Shown: in pieces, positions 8,429 through 17,734 of the stretch
How the letters are laid out: every line of letters begins with the position of its first letter
Numbering within the stretch: position 1 is the first letter of the stretch
Source of the DNA: Aquimonas voraii
GTDB taxonomy: Bacteria > Pseudomonadota > Gammaproteobacteria > Xanthomonadales > Xanthomonadaceae
Direction of reading: 5' to 3'
DNA: 64,000 nucleotides
Assembly: GCF_900101825.1 (NCBI RefSeq)
Contig: NZ_FNAG01000001.1
Span: 310,001-374,000 of the forward strand
The notes under the pieces: generated by a model
What the model saw: the letters and a program-made list of their open reading frames with translations, nothing else
Database searches by the model: none
What the model was told of the DNA's origin: nothing
Program-made: the position numbers and the translations under genes

Positions 8429-8986
8429 TCAGCCGCCGTGCGGCTGACCGTCAGGATTGCGCTCGACGAAGTACAGACCCGCGTACAGCTTGGGATCGAT
8501 GGAGTAGCCCTCTCGTCGCCTGGCATCCAGCCAAGCCGGTGCCTGCGCGCGCGGCACTTCGTGCACGGTGATGTTCTCGGTGCTGTCGCCGCCACCGCTG
8601 CCGACCCGGACCAGGCCGTGTGCACGCACGAAAGCGATCTGCTCGGTGCTCATGCCCGAGGACGAGGGGCCCATCATCAGGAACTCCACGCGCTCGGCGC
8701 GCCAGCCCGTTTCTTCTTCCAGTTCGCGCTGGGCGGCCAGTTCGATCGATTCCTCGCCGTCGACATCTCCGACCAGCCCCGCGGGCATTTCGATGCTGCG
8801 CTGCTGGATCGGTTCGCGAAATTGCTCGACGAACAGGATGCGATCGTCCGGCGTCAGCGCCACCACGATCACGGCACTGCCGGCGTTGGTGCGCTCGGCG
8901 TATTCCCAGCGGCCGCGCCGGCACAGGCGCAGGAAGCGGGCTTCGTGCAGGGTCTCGACAGCGCTCTCCGCGGGTTCGGGCTTCAT
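8429..8986 (-). CDS. Nudix hydrolase, ADP-ribose pyrophosphatase-like
   Basis: 185 residues. The complete Nudix box is visible at about residues 77-99: Gly, five residues, Glu, seven residues, then REL-EEETGW, with all the Mg2+-binding glutamates. The N-terminal strand pattern and VVALTPDDRILFVEQFREP followed by IEMPAGLVGD are typical of the ADP-sugar pyrophosphatase subgroup (NudF/NudE type). Likely a cytoplasmic hydrolase of ADP-ribose or another nucleoside diphosphate derivative. It ends 77 nt from the end of crcB (convergent) and diverges from the secreted protein gene at 9133, with 146 nt between them. Exact substrate unknown. Confidence 0.9.
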   Translation of the reverse strand: MKPEPAESAVETLHEARFLRLCRRGRWEYAERTNAGSAVIVVALTPDDRILFVEQFREPIQQRSIEMPAGLVGDVDGEESIELAAQRELEEETGWRAERVEFLMMGPSSSGMSTEQIAFVRAHGLVRVGSGGGDSTENITVHEVPRAQAPAWLDARRREGYSIDPKLYAGLYFVERNPDGQPHGG

Positions 8987-9132
8987 GGGGCGACCTTGGC
9001 TAGAATGCGCGCCATCTTAGCCAGTCGCGCGCCCTCGGCCGAGGACCGCAGCCTGCGTCCGTCTGCGGGAACCCCCGCGGTATCCGATGGTCGAAGCGCG
9101 CCGTTCCCCCGCCCCCTTCCCGGAAGTCCCCC

Positions 9133-10527
9133 ATGCCCCTGAAGCGCTACCTGCTCGCCGCCCTGCTGTGCCTGCCCCTCGCTGCCGGAGCCCAAGATCC
9201 CGGCGTCCAGGGCAAGGCTCTGGAAACGCCAGAGCAGTTGGAGCAGGCGCTGGCCGGCGTCGAGGACGTGGACAGCCTGCTGCAGTTGGCCGGTCAACTG
9301 CGTGAGGCCGGTGAGGTCGCGAAGGAAACGCTGGTCTGGAAGCGGCTTGCGGCACTGCGCCCACATGTGGGCGCGATGCGCTACGAGCTGGCTGCGGCTT
9401 ACGCCCTCCAGGACATGAAGTCGGAGGCCTACAACACGCTGCTTGAACTGCAGGCGGCGGGTTTCGCGCACGAAATCGAGAAGGATGAACGCTTCCAGAA
9501 GGTCAGCACCACCGAGGTCTGGAAGTACATCGTGCAGGGCTTCCGGAGCAATCGCGACAGCTTCGGTGAAGGCGAAGTCGCCTACACCCTGCCGCGCGAG
9601 GACCTGCTGATCGAAAGCCTCGCCTACGACGCGAGCCGCGGCCAGCTGCTGGTCGGCAGCGTGCGCGAGGGCAAGGTCTACATGGTGGAGGCCGACGGCA
9701 GCCTCAAGCTGTTGGCCCAGGCAGACGAGTCCAATGGCATGTGGGGCGTGCTGGGGGTGGCGGTTGACGCTGAGCGGGGAGTGCTGTGGGTCGCCTCCAC
9801 TGCAGTGCCGCACTTCAAGGGCTACAACGCCGAACAAGACCTCGGCAAGGCGGGCATCTTCAAATTCGAGCTGGCCAGCGGCAAGTTCGTGAAGAGTTTC
9901 CTCTCGCCTTCCGTACCGGGCCAGGGCTTCGTCCTGTCGACGATCACCGTGGCGCCGGATGGCAGCGTGTACGCCGCCGACGCCGTCAACAACGTCATCT
10001 ACCAGGTCCGCGACGACAGCTTCCGGCGCCTGCTGCAGGCTCCGCACCTCAGCAGCCTGCGCGCCTTGGCGGTCTCTGGCGACTCCAAGATCCTCTATTT
10101 CAACGATGTCCAGCGCGGCCTGTTCGGCGTAGATCTGGCCACGGGCAAGCCCTTTGATGTGCCGGTGCCGCCCAAGCTGACCCTGGCCAGCATCGAAGCC
10201 ATGGCCTGGTGGAACAACCATCTGATCATTGTCCAGAACGAGCTGCCGCCGAATCGGATCATGCGCCTGAAGATGTCCGACGACGGGCGGCAGATCATGC
10301 TCGGCCATCCGCTCGAGGCCAACCAGCAGGCCCTGCCGCTGCAGGTGGGCGCCGCGCTCGGCAAGGACGCAGAGGTGTTCGTGATCGGCAACAGCCAGCG
10401 CAACCAGTACGACCGCTTCGGCCTGCCGCGCAGCCGCGAGCGCCTGCAAGGGGCGCGCATCTACCGCCTCAAGGCCGACTTCGCGATGGAGCGCGTCGAG
10501 ACGCAGCCCTCCAGAATCGCCCGCTGA
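9133..10527 (+). CDS. Secreted TPR plus beta-propeller-like (SMP-30/NHL type) protein
   Basis: 464 residues. MPLKRYLLAALLCLPLAAGAQ is a clear signal peptide cut after about residue 20, so the protein is periplasmic or outer-membrane associated. Residues about 35-130 look like TPR helices (LAALRPHVGAMRYELAAAYALQDMKSEAYNTLLELQAAGF). From about 150 on, repeats such as LLIESLAYDASRGQLLVGSV, LSTITVAPDGSVYAADAVNN and LRALAVSGDSKILYFND suggest a six- or seven-bladed propeller like SMP-30/gluconolactonase or NHL proteins. The metal-binding residues of true lactonases cannot be confirmed by eye. Probably a binding or enzymatic propeller of unknown ligand. No operon partner: it is convergent with the exonuclease gene downstream. 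Confidence 0.75.
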   Translation: MPLKRYLLAALLCLPLAAGAQDPGVQGKALETPEQLEQALAGVEDVDSLLQLAGQLREAGEVAKETLVWKRLAALRPHVGAMRYELAAAYALQDMKSEAYNTLLELQAAGFAHEIEKDERFQKVSTTEVWKYIVQGFRSNRDSFGEGEVAYTLPREDLLIESLAYDASRGQLLVGSVREGKVYMVEADGSLKLLAQADESNGMWGVLGVAVDAERGVLWVASTAVPHFKGYNAEQDLGKAGIFKFELASGKFVKSFLSPSVPGQGFVLSTITVAPDGSVYAADAVNNVIYQVRDDSFRRLLQAPHLSSLRALAVSGDSKILYFNDVQRGLFGVDLATGKPFDVPVPPKLTLASIEAMAWWNNHLIIVQNELPPNRIMRLKMSDDGRQIMLGHPLEANQQALPLQVGAALGKDAEVFVIGNSQRNQYDRFGLPRSRERLQGARIYRLKADFAMERVETQPSRIAR

Positions 10528-10660
10528 GGAGTCCCGTGACCCTCGCCGCGGCCTCGATAGGTCGAGCTCGCGGCGCGCCGAGTGATCACGCCTGCCTGCG
10601 GCAGCGTTGGGGGCAAGTGCGCCAGCGCGCGACCGTGGGTGTCTTGCGGCTGGCCTTGTT

Positions 10661-11569
10661 TCAGCGCTGTGCGTCGGCGACGGCTGAGAGTCGTCGTCGG
10701 GTCATCGGGCCCAGACGCAGGCTCTCGGCGAGAACCTCGAGGCGGGCGCGGTCGGGAGCCTGGCGCTGGCAGCGGGATGCGGCCTCGCCGACGTCGATAT
10801 CGCGGCGGATTGTCGCCAGCTCGCGGCAGAGCAGGGCCATGTCGCGATGGGCGGCGATGCGCTGGGCGTGGGCTGCGGCCCCGCGTAGGCGCAGGTAGGG
10901 CAGCTCGGCCAGTCGATCCAGCAGGGCATCGAGGCTGCCGAAGTGATCGAGCAGGGCCGCGGCGGTCTTGGCGCCCACGCCGGGCACGCCGGGGATGTTG
11001 TCCACCGCATCGCCGGCGAGACCGAGGAAGTCCGGGATCTGCGTGGCATGCACCCCATAGCGCTCGCGTACGCCCGAGGCGTCCCAGCGCAGGTCGCGGG
11101 CATAGTCCCACTGGCTGTCGCCTTCGCGCAGCAGCTGGGACAGATCCTTGTCGGCGGAAACGATCAGGCCGGACAGGCCGACGCCGTGCAGGCCTGCGAG
11201 AAGGCTGCCGATCAGATCGTCAGCCTCGAACTCCTGATCGGCCAGCGTGCACAGGCCGAGTGCCTCGCACAGCGCCATGCACTGGCGGAACTGGTGCCTG
11301 AGGGACTCCGGTGCCGGTTCGCGGTTCGCCTTGTAGGCCGGATACAGCCGATTGCGGAACGAGGTTTCCAGCGATTCGTCGAAGGCGACGGCGATGCGCT
11401 CCGGCTTCTGCCTCTCCAGCAGCTCCAGCAGGAAGCGCAGGAAGCCCTGCACGGCGTTGACCGGTCGTCCCTCGACATCAGTGAATTCGTCCGGGATCGA
11501 ATGCCAGGCGCGAAACACGTAGAGGCTGGCATCCACCAGCAGGACGGGTGCGGCGTTCAACCGGTCCAT
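10661..11569 (-). CDS. Stand-alone 5'-3' exonuclease (PolA N-terminal/ExoIX-like)
   Basis: 302 residues from the ATG at 11569. Metal-binding acidic motifs of the FEN/5'-nuclease family are in order: LLVDASLYVFRAWHS (about 10-24), VAFDESLETSFRNRLYPAYK with NRE, EADDLIGSLLAGL, VSADKDLSQLL, and the helix-hairpin-helix GDAVDNIPGVPGVGAKTAAA. It lacks the polymerase part of PolA and matches the size of Xni/ExoIX or T5-type nucleases, which cleave DNA flaps or RNA primers. It is the second gene of a pair: its start overlaps the end of the nitroreductase gene by 13 nt. Whether it still binds metal is likely but untested; it is not a fragment. Confidence 0.88.
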   Translation of the reverse strand: MDRLNAAPVLLVDASLYVFRAWHSIPDEFTDVEGRPVNAVQGFLRFLLELLERQKPERIAVAFDESLETSFRNRLYPAYKANREPAPESLRHQFRQCMALCEALGLCTLADQEFEADDLIGSLLAGLHGVGLSGLIVSADKDLSQLLREGDSQWDYARDLRWDASGVRERYGVHATQIPDFLGLAGDAVDNIPGVPGVGAKTAAALLDHFGSLDALLDRLAELPYLRLRGAAAHAQRIAAHRDMALLCRELATIRRDIDVGEAASRCQRQAPDRARLEVLAESLRLGPMTRRRLSAVADAQR

Positions 11570-12120
11570 TCCGTCAGCCGCGCCAGGGGCTCTGGCCGTG
11601 GCCGCTCCGGGATGGCGCCCGCGGCGGTGCCGATGTGCACGAAGCCCACCACGGCCTCGCTGTCGGCGATGCCCAGGCGTGTGCGGATCACCGGGTCGTA
11701 CGCCGCCCAGCCGGTCAGCCACTGCGCACCGAAGCCCGCCGCTTGTGCCACCTGCAGCAGACTGAAGCAGACGCAGCCGACGCTGAGCTGCTGTTCGACC
11801 AGGGGGATCTTGTGCGGCTGCTGGTAGCAGCCGATGACCACGATCACCAGCGGCGCCTGGACGAAGCGCTTGCGCTCCTTGTCCAGGGCCGCGGCCTCGA
11901 TGTCCGGGTTCAGGGCCTGCGCGCGCTCCGCCAGCGCCTCGCCCAGTCGGATCCGCGCGTCGCCGCGCAGGCTCAGGAAGCGCCAGGGCGCCAGCGCGCC
12001 ATGGTCAGGCACGCGTGAGGCGATGCGCAGCAGTTCGGCCAGCTGCTCCGGACTTGGAGCGGGTTCGGCGAGCAGGCGGGAGGGCGTCGATCGCCGCTGA
12101 TCGAGCGTGAGCGATAGCAT
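11557..12120 (-). CDS. Nitroreductase family oxidoreductase (YdjA-like)
   Basis: 187 residues from the ATG at 12120; the open frame runs further up but lacks protein character. Short nitroreductase-fold flavoproteins of the YdjA/RutE type start like this: LDQRRSTPSRLLAEPAP, then RVPDHGALAPWRFLSLRGD, with the FMN-phosphate-binding RRS at the front. Later GCVCFSLLQVAQAAGFGAQWLTG and the terminal HIGTAAGAIPERPRP fit the dimer core. It probably reduces quinone- or nitro-type compounds with NAD(P)H in the cytoplasm. It precedes and overlaps the exonuclease gene by 13 nt. The in vivo substrate is unknown. Confidence 0.9.
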   Translation of the reverse strand: MLSLTLDQRRSTPSRLLAEPAPSPEQLAELLRIASRVPDHGALAPWRFLSLRGDARIRLGEALAERAQALNPDIEAAALDKERKRFVQAPLVIVVIGCYQQPHKIPLVEQQLSVGCVCFSLLQVAQAAGFGAQWLTGWAAYDPVIRTRLGIADSEAVVGFVHIGTAAGAIPERPRPEPLARLTEWTG

Positions 12121-12320
12121 GGTTGCGATTCCGGAATGGCAATGGGAGGGTGACAAAAGTCGTCGCAGGCGCGCCGCCTCTGTCACACTTGCGACCTTGT
12201 GATTGGGCCTTGCGCGCGTGTGCACGGTTGAAGCGCGAGGCTTCTCACGTTTCGCCACAATTGTGACCCGTAGACTCGTGGCCCAGTAGGGGGCGAATCC
12301 CGCGCCGGAGGACACACGCC

Positions 12321-14648
12321 ATGGTCAGCAAGTCTACCCCCGACAACGTATTGGACATCAACGGCCGACTCGCGATGAAGCCCGGTTTCGACATCTCGTC
12401 GCTGGTCTCGGGGCTGCGCGCGCGCGCAGCCAAGCGGCTTCCCGCCTTCCTGGGTGAGACCCTCGACAAGGCCGACAACACCCTGTTCGACTTCGTCCAG
12501 CGTGCCGACGGCTCGCTCAACCACCAGGAATACTTCGACGCCATGCGCGAGCTGCGCAAGCAGCGGCCGATGGTCGAGCAGCGCTTCCTGGAGCACATCC
12601 TCGGCGCTTTTGCCGCCTACGAGCGGCGCAGCCCCCTGAAGATCGACCTGGAGCAGGGCGGACGCAACGCGCAGACTGGCGAACTCAGCCTCGTGTCCGA
12701 GGAAGAACTCGAAGAGCAGCTGAGCGCACGGATGGTCGCGGTGGCGATCTCGCGCGGCCTGGGCCCAGCCCTTCACCAATTGAACCGCCGGCTTGGCGTC
12801 TTGATCGGCGGTATCGAAATCGATGACGAGAACAGCCCGGTCGGGCCGGCGCATATCGCCCAGGCCTTCCGCGCCGCGCTGACCGGCCTCGACCTGTCGG
12901 TGCGGGTGAAAGTGCTGCTGTTCAAGCTGTACGAGCGTGAGTTCCAGCGCCTGCTGCCCGCCTTCTACGTGGATCTCAACAAGGCCCTGGTCGAGTCGGG
13001 CGTGCTGCCCGAGATCCGCCACAGCGTCGCCCGTCGGCCAGGCCAGCCGCCGCGGCCGGTGGATTCGCTGCGCGAGGGTGAGCAGGACGCGGCCTACGCT
13101 CCGCCGGCGCGCGAGTACGCCGAGCAGCCTCAGGTCAGCCCGGCCGCGGAACAGGCCCTGTTCTCCACGTTGCACGAACTGCTGGAGACCTACCGCGGTG
13201 CGCGTGGCGCCCGCGGCGCGTTCTCCGTGCCGCAGGGCGGCGAACCCGGCGCGGGTGGCTCCACGCCCCTGCGTCCGCTGTCGCCGAACGAAATGCTGTC
13301 GGTGCTTTCGCTGTACCAGGGCGAGCTGCCCGAGGGCGTCAGCGAAGCCTTGGATGACCCCGAGCAGAGCCTCGCCCAGCGCTTGAAGCAGGAACTGCTG
13401 ACCGGCGCCGAGCGACTCGGACTGGACCCCAAGACCTCGCGCATGAGCGCGGCGGATGAGGATGCGATCGACCTGGTCGGCATGCTCTTCGAGGTGCTGC
13501 TGGAGGAGCGTGACTTCCACACCGACACCCGCAAGACCATCAGTCGCCTGATCGTGCCCTTCGTCAAGGTCGCCCTGCTGGATCGGCGGATGTTCCTGCA
13601 GAAGACCCATCCGGCGCGCAAGCTGCTGAACTCGCTGGCCGAAGCCTGCGAGGGCAACACCGGCGAGGCCCCGCAGGATCGCGAGCTGCTCGATCGCGTG
13701 CGCCGCACGGTCGATCGGCTGAGCGTGGAGTTCAACGAAGACGTCGCGATCTTCGAAACCCTGGAGCAGGAGTTCCGGGAGTTCATCGAGCAGCATCGTC
13801 GGCGCATCGCGCTGGCGGAGCGCCGTGCCGCCGAGGCACAGCGCGGCAAGGAGCGCTTGGAGTTCGCCCGCGCTGCCGCCACCGCCGAGCTCAATCGGCG
13901 CATCGAACTGCACCCTGAGCTGGCGCCCGCGATTGATTCCTTCTTGCGCCGCTACTGGGTCCACCACATCACCCTGATGGGGCTGCGCGAAGGCCATGAC
14001 GCCCCGAAGTACCAGACCGCGCTGGCGGCGGGCGATGCCCTGCTGGGCGCCTGGTCGGAGTCGCGCGAGCGCCGGCAGTTCTCCGATGCGGCCTTCGCCG
14101 CCTTGCGTCCGCAGTTGGAGCCCGTGCTGCAGAGTGCCGGTTGCGTGGGCGCCGCGGCGGACGAGGTCCTGCAGTCGCTGTTCGCAGCCCTGAGCCCACG
14201 CGCCGCCTCGCCCGAGATCCAGCAGCAGCTGGCCGGTGCGGTGGAGCGCAATGCCCCGCCGGCGGACTCGCCGACGCTGGCGGCTTCCGTGCAGGGCGAG
14301 GAGGTCGAGCCCGAGCCCGATCCGCTGGCTGGGCTCGAGTTCGACGCAGACGACGTCGAGCGCATCCGCAAGCTGCCGGTAGGCACCTGGGTGCAGTTCA
14401 TCGATGAAGACGGCAATGCCCAGCCCGCCAAGCTGAGCTGGCAGAGCCCGATCTCCAACCGGCTGCTCTTCGTCAATCGTCGCGGCTTGCGCTATTGCGT
14501 GGCCTCGGCCGAGGAGCTTGCGGCGATGATTGGCTCCAAACGCCTGGTCATTCGCCAGAACGATGCCGCGTTCGAGCACGCGATGAACCAGGTGCTGGGC
14601 CGCCTGCGCGCCAGCGGCAAGGCGGGCGAGGGCGCGAGCCCCAACTGA
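12321..14648 (+). CDS. DUF1631 family protein
   Basis: 775 residues, cytoplasmic in appearance. It matches the DUF1631 family, known mainly from beta- and gammaproteobacteria and sometimes mislabelled thymidine phosphorylase. N-terminal part: SSLVSGLRARAAKRLPAFLG and LNHQEYFDAMRELRKQRPMV. Long helical middle region, a charged helix at about 490-540 (IALAERRAAEAQRGKERLEF) and a small C-terminal beta domain (about 680-740: LPVGTWVQFIDEDGNAQPAK, then LLFVNRRGLRYCV). That last domain resembles a PilZ-like or small-ligand barrel, by inference only. The start codon at 12321 follows a GGAGGA-type ribosome-binding site. It lies 205 nt from the divergent nitroreductase gene and 196 nt before pntAA. 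Confidence 0.85.
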   Translation: MVSKSTPDNVLDINGRLAMKPGFDISSLVSGLRARAAKRLPAFLGETLDKADNTLFDFVQRADGSLNHQEYFDAMRELRKQRPMVEQRFLEHILGAFAAYERRSPLKIDLEQGGRNAQTGELSLVSEEELEEQLSARMVAVAISRGLGPALHQLNRRLGVLIGGIEIDDENSPVGPAHIAQAFRAALTGLDLSVRVKVLLFKLYEREFQRLLPAFYVDLNKALVESGVLPEIRHSVARRPGQPPRPVDSLREGEQDAAYAPPAREYAEQPQVSPAAEQALFSTLHELLETYRGARGARGAFSVPQGGEPGAGGSTPLRPLSPNEMLSVLSLYQGELPEGVSEALDDPEQSLAQRLKQELLTGAERLGLDPKTSRMSAADEDAIDLVGMLFEVLLEERDFHTDTRKTISRLIVPFVKVALLDRRMFLQKTHPARKLLNSLAEACEGNTGEAPQDRELLDRVRRTVDRLSVEFNEDVAIFETLEQEFREFIEQHRRRIALAERRAAEAQRGKERLEFARAAATAELNRRIELHPELAPAIDSFLRRYWVHHITLMGLREGHDAPKYQTALAAGDALLGAWSESRERRQFSDAAFAALRPQLEPVLQSAGCVGAAADEVLQSLFAALSPRAASPEIQQQLAGAVERNAPPADSPTLAASVQGEEVEPEPDPLAGLEFDADDVERIRKLPVGTWVQFIDEDGNAQPAKLSWQSPISNRLLFVNRRGLRYCVASAEELAAMIGSKRLVIRQNDAAFEHAMNQVLGRLRASGKAGEGASPN

Positions 14649-14844
14649 ACCGCCCGTCCCAGCGCTGCGAAGTCCTCCGTGCGTGGTTGCCGCGCTCGGT
14701 CCTTGCTCGACTGATTCCTCTGTTCCCGTTCGGGCTCGCGACGCATCCGCATATGCGCCGCGGGATTCGCGCCTCATCGTCCTGCCTGCGGCTACGACTT
14801 TCGGCTAGCATCCACCCGGGGTTCACACGAGGGGAGTGATGCGC

Positions 14845-15981
14845 ATGGCGGCAACCGTCTGTGCCGTGGTCGAGCGGGTGCCTGGCGAACGCCGGGTCGC
14901 GCTGACGCCGGAGATCGCAAAGAAACTGCGCGCCGCCGGCGTTGCCGTCGTCATGGAGAAAGGCGCCGGCAGCTCCGCTGCGTTTCCTGACAGCGCCTAT
15001 ACGGACGTCGAGTTCGTCGACAGCGCTGCTGCGGCATTGGCACGCGCCGACGTGCTGCTGAAAGTGCAGCCGCCCGAGGCCGACGAGATCGCCGCGCTGA
15101 AAGAAGGCGCCATCGTGATCGGCTACCTGCAGCCGCACACTGGCGATGAGCGCGTGCGCAGCCTGCGCGACCGCAGGCTTACTAGCTTTGCGATGGAGCT
15201 GCTGCCGCGCACGACCCGCGCCCAGGCCATGGACGTGCTCAGCTCGCAGGCCGGCATGGCTGGCTACAAGGCGGTGCTGATCGCGGCCCAGACCAGCGGC
15301 AAGTTCTTCCCGATGCTGACCACGGCCGCCGGTACCATCCGGCCCAGCAAGGTGCTGATCGTCGGCGCCGGCGTGGCCGGCCTGCAGGCGATTGCCACTG
15401 CCCGTCGGCTCGGTGCCCAGGTCGAAGGCTTCGATGTGCGCCCCGAGACGCGCGAGCAGATCGAGTCGCTGGGTGCGAAGTTTCTTGACCTTGGCGTCAG
15501 CGCGGCAGGCTCCGGTGGTTACGCGCGTGAACTGACACCGGAAGAGCGCGCCGAGCAGCAGCGCAAGCTGGCGGAGCACCTGAAGGGCGTGGATGTCATC
15601 GTGACCACCGCTGCGGTGCCGGGCCGGCCGGCGCCGAAGATCATCACCGCCAGCATGGTCGAGGGCATGAAGGCCGGTAGCGTGATCGTTGATCTCGCAG
15701 CCGAGACCGGCGGCAACTGTGAGCTGACGAAGGCCGGTGAGACGGTGCGTACCGCCAACGGCGTCGACGTGGTCGGGCCGACCCATCTGGCCTCGATGGG
15801 CTGCATCCACGCCAGCGAGATGTACGCGCGCAACCTGTACAACTTCCTGGTGCTGTCGATCAAAGAGGGCGCGATCAGCGCCGACTGGAACGACGAGCTG
15901 GTTGCGCAGACCTGCCTCACCCATGCCGGCGAGATCAAGCACGGCCCCAGCAAGCAGCGGATCGAGGGAGTAGCGGCCTGA
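14845..15981 (+). CDS. pntAA: NAD(P) transhydrogenase subunit alpha, part 1 (PntAA)
   Basis: 378 residues from ATG 14845, chosen because GGGGAG at 14831-14836 gives 8-nt spacing; GTG 14836 and ATG 14839 are alternatives adding two or three residues. This is the NAD(H)-binding domain I of proton-translocating transhydrogenase, which drives NADPH formation with the proton gradient. Seen: VPGERRVALTPEIAKKLRAA, the RQD-loop region SSQAGMAGYKAVL, the Rossmann motif VLIVGAGVAGLQAIATARRLGA, here without the first glycine context altered, and DLAAETGGNCE. The alpha subunit is split into two genes, as in Rhodospirillum-type enzymes, rather than fused as in E. coli. The next gene starts at the last base of its stop codon. 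Confidence 0.95.
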   Translation: MAATVCAVVERVPGERRVALTPEIAKKLRAAGVAVVMEKGAGSSAAFPDSAYTDVEFVDSAAAALARADVLLKVQPPEADEIAALKEGAIVIGYLQPHTGDERVRSLRDRRLTSFAMELLPRTTRAQAMDVLSSQAGMAGYKAVLIAAQTSGKFFPMLTTAAGTIRPSKVLIVGAGVAGLQAIATARRLGAQVEGFDVRPETREQIESLGAKFLDLGVSAAGSGGYARELTPEERAEQQRKLAEHLKGVDVIVTTAAVPGRPAPKIITASMVEGMKAGSVIVDLAAETGGNCELTKAGETVRTANGVDVVGPTHLASMGCIHASEMYARNLYNFLVLSIKEGAISADWNDELVAQTCLTHAGEIKHGPSKQRIEGVAA

Positions 15982-16271
15982 TGGACGGCTTTGTGGCGCT
16001 GTATATCTTCATGCTGGCCGCGATCTGCGGCCACGTCATCATCTCGCGGGTGCCGGTGATCCTGCACACGCCGCTGATGTCCGGCTCCAACTTCGTGCAC
16101 GGCATCGTGGTGGTGGGCGCGATGATTTCGATGGCCCATGCCGATACCACGCTTGAACGCACCATCGGCTTTCTGGCCGTGCTGCTGGGTGCAGGCAATG
16201 CGGTCGGCGGCTACGTGGTCACCGAGCGCATGCTGGAGATGTTCAAGTCCAGCAAGAAGAAGGAGGGCTGA
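15981..16271 (+). CDS. pntAB: NAD(P) transhydrogenase subunit alpha, part 2 (PntAB)
   Basis: 96 residues with three membrane helices, the short membrane subunit of the split alpha chain. Its ATG shares one base with the pntAA stop codon, and pntB follows 3 nt after its end, so the three are one translational unit. The segment ISRVPVILHTPLMSGSNFVH is strongly conserved in transhydrogenase domain II. The C-terminus is lysine-rich (FKSSKKKEG), expected on the cytoplasmic side. Required, with PntB, to form the proton channel. Confidence 0.95.
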   Translation: MDGFVALYIFMLAAICGHVIISRVPVILHTPLMSGSNFVHGIVVVGAMISMAHADTTLERTIGFLAVLLGAGNAVGGYVVTERMLEMFKSSKKKEG

Positions 16272-16274
16272 TCG

Positions 16275-17729
16275 ATGAGCCTTCCCGAATTGCTCGACCT
16301 GCTGGCCAAGTCCAGCTACTTCGCAGCCGCTCTGCTCTTCATCATCGGCCTGATGCAGATGGGCTCGCCGGTGACTGCCAAGCGCGGCACCAAGTGGGCT
16401 GGTGTCGGCATGGTGATCGCCACGGTGGTCACTTTCTTCGCGCCCAGCACCTGGGGCACGCATGGCATCGATCCGCTCAACCTCGGTCTGATGGTCGTGG
16501 CGATCGTGCTGTCCTTCGTGTTCTGGGTGTGGGGCAAGCGTGTGCCCATCACCGACATGCCGCAGATGGTCGCCATCTTCAACGGCATGGGTGGCGGCTC
16601 GGCGGCAGCGATCGGCGCCTATGCGCTGATCAACTCGGCCGCGCACCCGGGCGCCTGCACCCCGGCCGACATGGCGGCGCATGCCTGCATGGACACGACC
16701 AAACTCGTGCTCGCCGTGCTCGGCTCGCTGATCGGCGCGGTCTCGTTCTCGGGCTCGGTCATCGCCTGGGCCAAGCTGGACGGCCGCCTCGACAAGCGCT
16801 TCAGCTTCAGCGGCCAGCAGCTGGTCAACCTGCTGGTGTTCGTAGCCTGCCTCGTCCTGGGCGCGTGGCTGGTGTTCGAGCTCGACGTGCGGGTGATCAT
16901 CGCCTTCTTCGTGCTGACGCTCGTCTTCGGTGTGCTCATGACCCTGCCGATCGGCGGCGCCGACATGCCGGTGGTGATCTCGCTGTACAACGCCTTCACC
17001 GGCCTTGCCGTGGCCTTCAAGGGCTATGTGCTGCAGAGCGAGTCGTTGATCATCGCCGGTACTGTGGTGGGCGCGGCCGGCATGCTGCTGACCCAGCTGA
17101 TGGCCAAGGCCATGAACCGGCCGATCAGCAACGTGCTGTTCTCGAACTTTGGCGGCAGCTCGGGCGAGGCCCAGGAAATCACCGGCAGCCAGAAGCCCAT
17201 TGAGGCGTCCGACGTCGCCGCGATGATGGCCTATGCCGAGCGCGTGGTCATCGTGCCGGGCTATGGCCTCGCCGTGGCCCAGGCGCAGCACAAGGTGTGG
17301 GAGCTGACCCAGCAGCTGATGAAGCGCGACGTCAAGGTCAAGTTCGCGATCCATCCGGTCGCAGGCCGCATGCCGGGCCACATGAACGTGCTGCTCGCCG
17401 AGGCCGGCGTGCCCTATGACCTGATTGCCGACATGGACGACATCAACCCGGAGTTCGCGATCACCGACGTCTCGCTGGTGATCGGCGCCAACGACGTGGT
17501 CAACCCGGTGGCCAAGACCGACCCGGCCAGCCCGATCTACGGCATGCCCATCCTTGACGTGGTGAATTCGAAAAACACCATCGTCATCAAGCGCGGCAAG
17601 GGCACCGGCTTCGCCGGCATCGAGAACGCCCTGTTCTACGCCGACAACACCCGCATGCTGTTCGGCGACGGCGCCAGCATGGTGAATCAGCTGGTGGCCG
17701 AGCTGAAGGCGCTGGACGGGGGGCACTGA
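16275..17729 (+). CDS. pntB: NAD(P) transhydrogenase subunit beta (PntB)
   Basis: 484 residues, a typical length. The first about 270 residues carry eight or nine membrane helices of the proton-translocating domain II (for example TDMPQMVAIFNGMGGGSAAA and GGADMPVVISLYNAFTGLAV). The C-terminal about 180 residues form the NADP(H)-binding domain III, with IVPGYGLAVAQAQHKVWEL and VIGANDVVNPVAKTDPASP. It completes the pntAA-pntAB-pntB operon. A GGGATTCG-type repeat follows its stop codon, then a strong terminator. All key regions are intact. Confidence 0.96.
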   Translation: MSLPELLDLLAKSSYFAAALLFIIGLMQMGSPVTAKRGTKWAGVGMVIATVVTFFAPSTWGTHGIDPLNLGLMVVAIVLSFVFWVWGKRVPITDMPQMVAIFNGMGGGSAAAIGAYALINSAAHPGACTPADMAAHACMDTTKLVLAVLGSLIGAVSFSGSVIAWAKLDGRLDKRFSFSGQQLVNLLVFVACLVLGAWLVFELDVRVIIAFFVLTLVFGVLMTLPIGGADMPVVISLYNAFTGLAVAFKGYVLQSESLIIAGTVVGAAGMLLTQLMAKAMNRPISNVLFSNFGGSSGEAQEITGSQKPIEASDVAAMMAYAERVVIVPGYGLAVAQAQHKVWELTQQLMKRDVKVKFAIHPVAGRMPGHMNVLLAEAGVPYDLIADMDDINPEFAITDVSLVIGANDVVNPVAKTDPASPIYGMPILDVVNSKNTIVIKRGKGTGFAGIENALFYADNTRMLFGDGASMVNQLVAELKALDGGH

Positions 17730-17734
17730 GACGC

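Noticed and set aside
12183-14777. 864-codon open frame opposite the DUF1631 gene
   Set aside because: Antisense shadow: low-complexity composition, no ribosome-binding site, while the plus strand encodes a recognisable family.
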